From: Candidatus Edwardsbacteria bacterium
GTDB taxonomy: Bacteria; Edwardsbacteria; AC1; EtOH8
Assembly (NCBI GenBank): GCA_031082425.1
Contig: JAVHLB010000009.1
Coordinates: forward strand, 94,390-105,506
Direction: 5' to 3'
DNA: 11,117 bases
The notes under the pieces were generated by a model that was given only the letters and a program-made list of their open reading frames with translations, did no database searches and was not told where the DNA came from. The position numbers and the translations under genes were made by a program. This document shows, one piece after another, positions 7,500-11,117 of this stretch. Positions within the stretch are counted from its first letter, which is position 1, and each line of letters begins with the position of its first letter.

Positions 7500-7591
7500 G
7501 CACGATCTCCGGCAGTATCCCACCCGGTAAGTGCGCTGAATAATTTGGCCTGAAAGCCGTTCAGTAATATTTGCTGGACGGCCAAATTTTT
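7500..7591 (+). promoter_or_regulatory. Structured 5' leader with mutually exclusive hairpins (candidate attenuator)
   Basis: Read as RNA, this leader has several competing helices. An upstream arm pairs GCAC (7500-7503) with GTGC (7531-7534) and CCGG (7509-7512) with CCGG (7524-7527). Helix A pairs GCCGTTCAG (7556-7564) with CTGGACGGC (7574-7582): 9 bp including one G-U, with a 9-nt loop. Helix B pairs AATTTGGCC (7542-7550) with GGCCAAATT (7580-7588), and its 3' arm runs straight into T residues to 7591, so it looks like a terminator. A third option pairs CTGAA (7536-7540) with TTCAG (7560-7564) around GGC/GCC. Full helix A and helix B share 7580-7582 and cannot both form. I do not recognise a known riboswitch class. 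Attenuation control of the downstream gene is inference. Confidence 0.45.
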
Positions 7592-7627
7592 AACGACAAG
7601 ACAAATGATGAATATCGGAGACCATAA

Positions 7628-10600
7628 ATGAACCGTTTCCTATACCCTCTAGCAGGTTTATGTGTGCTGCTGGCCCTGGCCAGCCCTGCCCGGGCCGACT
7701 GGGTCACCGCCAATGTGTCAGCTGGCAATTATCCCCAGGCCTTGGCGGTGAACCTGCTGACCAACAAGATCTACGTGGCCAACCGTAACAGCAACGACGT
7801 GACGGTGATCGACGGGTCCGACAACTCCACCGTCACTGTGCCGGTGGGGACCCAACCCAGGGGCATGGCGGTGAACCTGGCCACCAACAAGGTCTACGTG
7901 ACCAGCGGGAGCGGGGTGACGGTGATCGACGGTATTACAAATTCCACCACCGGAATCACGGCGGGGATGGCCCCGGTGGCGGTGGCGGTAAATGCCGCCA
8001 CCAACAAGATATATGTGGCCAACTATGGAAAGTTTGACGGCACCCTGGGCAGCGTGACCGTGATCGACGGGGCCACCGGCGCCACTATTACGGTGGGGGC
8101 CCGGGCCAAGCCCATGGCCGTGGCTATTAATCCGGTGACCAACAAAATATATGTGGCCAATTACGGTGACGGCACGGTGACGGTGATCGACGGTGCCACC
8201 AATGACACCGCCACGGTGGTGGTGGGAACCGAGGTCCGGTCTTTGGCGGTAAATCCTGTCACCAACAAGATATATGCTGTTAATTACCTCGCCGCCAGCG
8301 TGACGGTGATCGACGGGGTCGATAATACCACCATCACTTTAGCCATCCCCGGCAGCTTCCCCTACGGGGTGGCGGTTGACCCGGTGGCCAACAAGATCTA
8401 CGTGTCCTGCCTGGGAATCTCCAGCGTGGTGGTGATCGACGGCAGCAACAATTCCACTGTCACGGTGGCCGCCGGCAGTTACCCCTATGGGGTGGCGGTG
8501 AACCCAGTGACGGGCAAGGCCTATGTGGTCAACGGCAACAGCACGGTGACAGTGATAAACGGGGCCGACAATTCCACCAGAACCCTGACCGCGGTGCACG
8601 ATACCCGGGCGGTGGCGGTCAATCCGGTGACCAACAAGATCTACGTAGCCAACAGCGACAGCAACAAGGTGACGGTGATCGACGGCTCCACCAACAGCAC
8701 CGTCACCCTGGCCACCTGGAACATTGCCTACGATATGGCAGCGAACCCGGTCACCAACAAGATCTACGTGGCCAACAAAGGCAGCAGCTCCGTGACGGTG
8801 ACGGTGATCGACGGGGCCACCAACGCCGCCGTCAACCTGACGACGGCGGGGATCGAGCCCCATGGCGTGGACGTTAACCCGGTCACCAACCGGATCTACG
8901 TGGCCAACCATAACAGCGACAACGTGACGGTGATAAACGGGGCCGATAACAGCATGGCCATGGTGCCGGCGGGAACCGGGCCCTGGGCCGCGGCCGTTAA
9001 TCCGGTGACTAACAGGATCTACGTGGCCAATAACGGCAGCAATAATGTGACGGTGATAGACGGGACCGATAACAGCACCACCACGGTGACGGTGGGAACT
9101 AAGCCCCAGGCCCTGGCGGTCAACCCGGTGACCAACAAGATCTACGTGGCCAATACCTTCAGCCAAGACGTTACGGTGATAGACGGGAGCACCAACAGAA
9201 CCGTAACGGTTCTGACGGGATATGACCCCACGGCTGTGGCGGTGAACCCCGTCACTAACAAGATATATGTGGCAACGACCGCCAGCGATAGCGTAACGAT
9301 CATAGACGGCGCCACCGACAGCACCACCGGCGTAGCAACTGGATACGGGCCCATTGCTGTGGCGGTGAACCCTTTGACCAACAAGATCTACGTGGCCAAT
9401 TTCAGCAGCAGTAACGTTACGGTGATCGACGGAACTGACAACAGCACCACCACGGTGGCTGTTGGAACCCAACCCCAGGCCGTGGCGGTGGACCCTTTGA
9501 CCAACAAGATCTACGTGGCCAATGTCGGCAGCAATAACGTCACGGTGATAGATGGGGCCACCAACAGCACCACGACTGTGGCCGCTGATGAAATGATGGG
9601 GTCCGTGATCGTCAACCCGGTCACCGGCAAGGCCTACGCGGGCGGCTTTGTCAACGCAACCGTGACGTTGATCGACGCGGCCCCGGCCTTTGATTCCGGC
9701 ATCAGGGCGGTGGTCGATTCCCTGCCTGGCAATGTGAGCTATCAAAACCAACCTGTCTTGACTGGCCGGGGAGTAAATCGCTGGTCGCCAAACAGAACTG
9801 ATATGATGGGAGTTATCAACGGCTGGATGGCCGGGCAGAACGTCTGGAACTGGGCGGCCGGCCCCTTCGACAGCACCTCGTCCGATTCCATCGGCTGGAC
9901 CTATGACTGGGGGACGGATTCCCTCTTGTGGGGCGAGAACTACCTGAAAATCGTACCCCTGGAGTCCCAGGCCTCCACCGCCAACAACCTGGGGCTGGGG
10001 ACGCCCCTGGCCGGGAACCTGCTGACCTATCCGGTCTACTACCTGGACAGCATTCCGCCCACCCAGGTGACGCTGCTCTGGCCCGCCGACAATCTGCTGC
10101 TGGCGGACAGCTCGGTCTCCCTGGGCTGGACCCGGGCCTCCGACAACTACGGAGTGGGGCGCTACCAGGTCCAGTGTGCCGCCGACAGCGGGTTTAGTTT
10201 GATTTTACGGGACACGGTAATAAGCGATACCACTGGCAGCCTGGTCTTTTCCCCGGTCGACACCCTGAACTTCTGGCGGGTAAGGGCGGTGGACGCCTGC
10301 GGCAATGTGGGTGAGTATTCGGCAATCTGGCAGTTTGAGATCGACGCCACCGGCCCGGCCATTCCAGCGCTTCTCACTCCGGCCGACAATGCCTGGCTGT
10401 CATCTGATACCGCCTCCTGCAGCTGGAGCGCGGTGGCCAAGAAGGGCAAGGCCTCGGCGGTGTATTATGTGCTGAAGGCCTATTCGCTGTCCGATACAAT
10501 AAATCCGGTTATGGTCGACACCACCAGCCTGACAGCGGACACTTTATTGATCTCAGAAGGCCGTTACCGGTGGCTGATTGGGGCCTACGACGAGGCCGGC

Positions 10601-11117
10601 AATCCGCCGGGAATCTCGGGCTTCTTCATCTTTGGTTATGATACAACTGCCCCGGCAGTAGTTTCTTTGTTGATCCCGGCCGACAGCGCGGTAACCAACC
10701 AGAGCAATACCGGCTTTGCCTGGAATATTTGTACGGACAGCGTCAGCGGGCTGAAAGAGTATACCCTGCAATATGCCTATGATATGGGCTTCAGTGCCGG
10801 GCTGGCCGAGACCACTTTGACGGATACCAGTATCACCCTGGCTATGGCCGATAGCAATTACTACTGGCGGGTTATAGCTAGAGACACGGCCAGTAATATA
10901 AGTATATCTATTGTCAGATATTTATCAATAGATACCCACAACCCGGACATCCCGGCCCTGTCAACCCCCACCGATAACTACTGGACGGATGACAGCAGCA
11001 TAGTCTGCAGCTGGGGAGAGGTGGCCAAGAAGGCATCGCCTGCGGCCAAGGCCTCGGAGGTGTCTTACGTGATCCAGCTGGATACCAACAATAGCTTCGC
11101 CTCGCCCATCATCGAAG
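7628..11117 (+). CDS. Giant secreted YVTN beta-propeller / Ig-repeat surface protein (3'-truncated by window edge)
   Basis: The frame from ATG 7628 is stop-free for 3,490 nt to the right edge, giving at least 1,163 residues. GGAG at 7617-7620 (7-nt spacer) supports the start. Residues 1-23 are a signal peptide (MNRF, leucine-rich core, ARA cleavage before D24). Residues about 32-685 are sixteen YVTN/YncE-type propeller repeats with core AVNPVTNKIYVAN and VTVIDG. Residues about 690-808 form a Trp-rich linker domain I do not recognise (NRWSPNRTDMMGV, NGWMAGQNVWNW). From residue 810 follow Ig/Fn3-like domains of about 97-99 residues, starting near 810, 909, 1008 and 1105. Their conserved ends read WRVRAVDACGN, YRWLIGAYDEAGN and YWRVIARDTASN. 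The likely location is the cell surface or outside the cell, possibly exported by a sorting tail beyond the window, given the tails on the two secreted proteins upstream. Adhesion or S-layer-like roles are known for some YVTN proteins; no enzyme motif is visible. The function is not established. Confidence 0.9.
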   Translation, partial: MNRFLYPLAGLCVLLALASPARADWVTANVSAGNYPQALAVNLLTNKIYVANRNSNDVTVIDGSDNSTVTVPVGTQPRGMAVNLATNKVYVTSGSGVTVIDGITNSTTGITAGMAPVAVAVNAATNKIYVANYGKFDGTLGSVTVIDGATGATITVGARAKPMAVAINPVTNKIYVANYGDGTVTVIDGATNDTATVVVGTEVRSLAVNPVTNKIYAVNYLAASVTVIDGVDNTTITLAIPGSFPYGVAVDPVANKIYVSCLGISSVVVIDGSNNSTVTVAAGSYPYGVAVNPVTGKAYVVNGNSTVTVINGADNSTRTLTAVHDTRAVAVNPVTNKIYVANSDSNKVTVIDGSTNSTVTLATWNIAYDMAANPVTNKIYVANKGSSSVTVTVIDGATNAAVNLTTAGIEPHGVDVNPVTNRIYVANHNSDNVTVINGADNSMAMVPAGTGPWAAAVNPVTNRIYVANNGSNNVTVIDGTDNSTTTVTVGTKPQALAVNPVTNKIYVANTFSQDVTVIDGSTNRTVTVLTGYDPTAVAVNPVTNKIYVATTASDSVTIIDGATDSTTGVATGYGPIAVAVNPLTNKIYVANFSSSNVTVIDGTDNSTTTVAVGTQPQAVAVDPLTNKIYVANVGSNNVTVIDGATNSTTTVAADEMMGSVIVNPVTGKAYAGGFVNATVTLIDAAPAFDSGIRAVVDSLPGNVSYQNQPVLTGRGVNRWSPNRTDMMGVINGWMAGQNVWNWAAGPFDSTSSDSIGWTYDWGTDSLLWGENYLKIVPLESQASTANNLGLGTPLAGNLLTYPVYYLDSIPPTQVTLLWPADNLLLADSSVSLGWTRASDNYGVGRYQVQCAADSGFSLILRDTVISDTTGSLVFSPVDTLNFWRVRAVDACGNVGEYSAIWQFEIDATGPAIPALLTPADNAWLSSDTASCSWSAVAKKGKASAVYYVLKAYSLSDTINPVMVDTTSLTADTLLISEGRYRWLIGAYDEAGNPPGISGFFIFGYDTTAPAVVSLLIPADSAVTNQSNTGFAWNICTDSVSGLKEYTLQYAYDMGFSAGLAETTLTDTSITLAMADSNYYWRVIARDTASNISISIVRYLSIDTHNPDIPALSTPTDNYWTDDSSIVCSWGEVAKKASPAAKASEVSYVIQLDTNNSFASPIIE
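7721..9681 (+). repeat. Sixteen tandem ~123-bp repeats encoding YVTN propeller blades
   Basis: The anchor codons for N-K-I-Y (or G-K-x-Y) begin at 7763, 7886, 8003, 8141, 8264, 8390, 8513, 8633, 8756, 8888, 9011, 9134, 9257, 9380, 9503 and 9626. The spacing is 123 bp in 10 of 15 intervals; the exceptions are 117, 138, 126, 120 and 132. All are multiples of three, as expected for in-frame duplication. Repeat 3 carries an insertion between YVAN and VTVIDG, and repeat 9 has a duplicated VTV. Repeat 16 is the most divergent and probably caps the array. Several cores are nearly identical at the DNA level (CCAACAAGATCTACGTGGCC), which indicates recent duplication or gene conversion. Confidence 0.93.
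10055..11117 (+). repeat. Array of Ig/Fn3-like domain repeats of ~291-297 bp (continues past the window)
   Basis: Four modules start near 10055, 10352, 10649 and 10940; the last is cut by the window edge. Each opens with a Pro-rich strand, then L-x-P-A/T-D-N/S, and has a conserved central Trp (LGWT, CSWS, FAWN, CSWG). The complete modules end with a W/Y-R-V-x-A-x-D-x-x-x-N-type strand. Modules 2 and 4 share a basic insert (VAKKGKAS and VAKKASPAAKAS) and a Cys before the Trp. Modules 1 and 3 share the D-x-G/S-V-x-x-x-Y-x-x-Q pattern instead, giving an alternating supra-repeat of about 590 bp. Confidence 0.8.

Noticed and set aside
4587..7588. Shared AATTTGGC string upstream of dinG (4586-4593) and in the surface-protein leader (7542-7549)
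   Set aside because: An 8-nt match in AT-rich intergenic DNA is easily expected by chance, and the flanking sequences do not match.
7721..9681. CRISPR-like or satellite array
   Set aside because: The repeats are in-frame coding units of about 123 bp with diverged sequence and no separate spacers, and they encode protein blades.
8339..9751. A 470-codon open frame on the minus strand with repeated GHVDLVG-like motifs
   Set aside because: It is the antisense mirror of the tandem YVTN repeats. Its periodicity follows the 123-bp coding repeat, it has no recognisable family, and the plus frame has a signal peptide, ribosome binding site and a known repeat family.

Overview
The window reads as genomic DNA from an uncultured, probably anaerobic bacterium of the FCB-like candidate phyla (TA06/Edwardsbacteria, WOR-3 or Cloacimonetes type). 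This rests on two secreted proteins whose C-terminal domain is the FlgD-Ig-like / type IX-like sorting tail common in those lineages, a short anaerobe-type ThiC, and large Thr/Asn-rich YVTN and Ig-repeat surface proteins. The assignment is inference. I see no phage, transposase, CRISPR, tRNA or rRNA.

Layout, all genes on the + strand. (1) 2-217: the 3' end of a gene encoding a sorting-tail domain. (2) 237-3095: a secreted M28 metallopeptidase with two Fn3-like domains, a class I amidotransferase-like fold and its own sorting tail. It starts 19 nt after the previous stop, so the two are probably co-transcribed. A strong intrinsic terminator follows (3113-3145). (3) 3236-4504: a ThiC-family radical SAM enzyme with its own near-consensus sigma70 promoter (3174-3202) and no TPP riboswitch. 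(4) 4505-4642: an AT-rich intergenic segment with two short heptad-like repeat tracts and an inverted repeat. (5) 4643-7417: a DnaQ-like exonuclease/DinG helicase fusion with intact exonuclease, Walker A, DEAH and Fe-S cysteine motifs. (6) 7418-7627: an intergenic region with a good promoter and a roughly 135-nt leader containing mutually exclusive hairpins. (7) 7628 to the window end: a very large secreted protein, open at the right edge, with a signal peptide, sixteen YVTN beta-propeller repeats of about 41 residues, a linker domain, and Ig/Fn3-like domains in an alternating A-B-A-B arrangement.

The genes form no single pathway. Two housekeeping or metabolic genes (pyrimidine or benzimidazole synthesis; DNA repair) lie between secreted-protein genes. 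The best candidates for something new are the 16-blade propeller protein with its structured leader, the ThiC homologue with several changes in conserved motifs, and the heptad-like intergenic repeat. I see no clearly novel multi-gene system.
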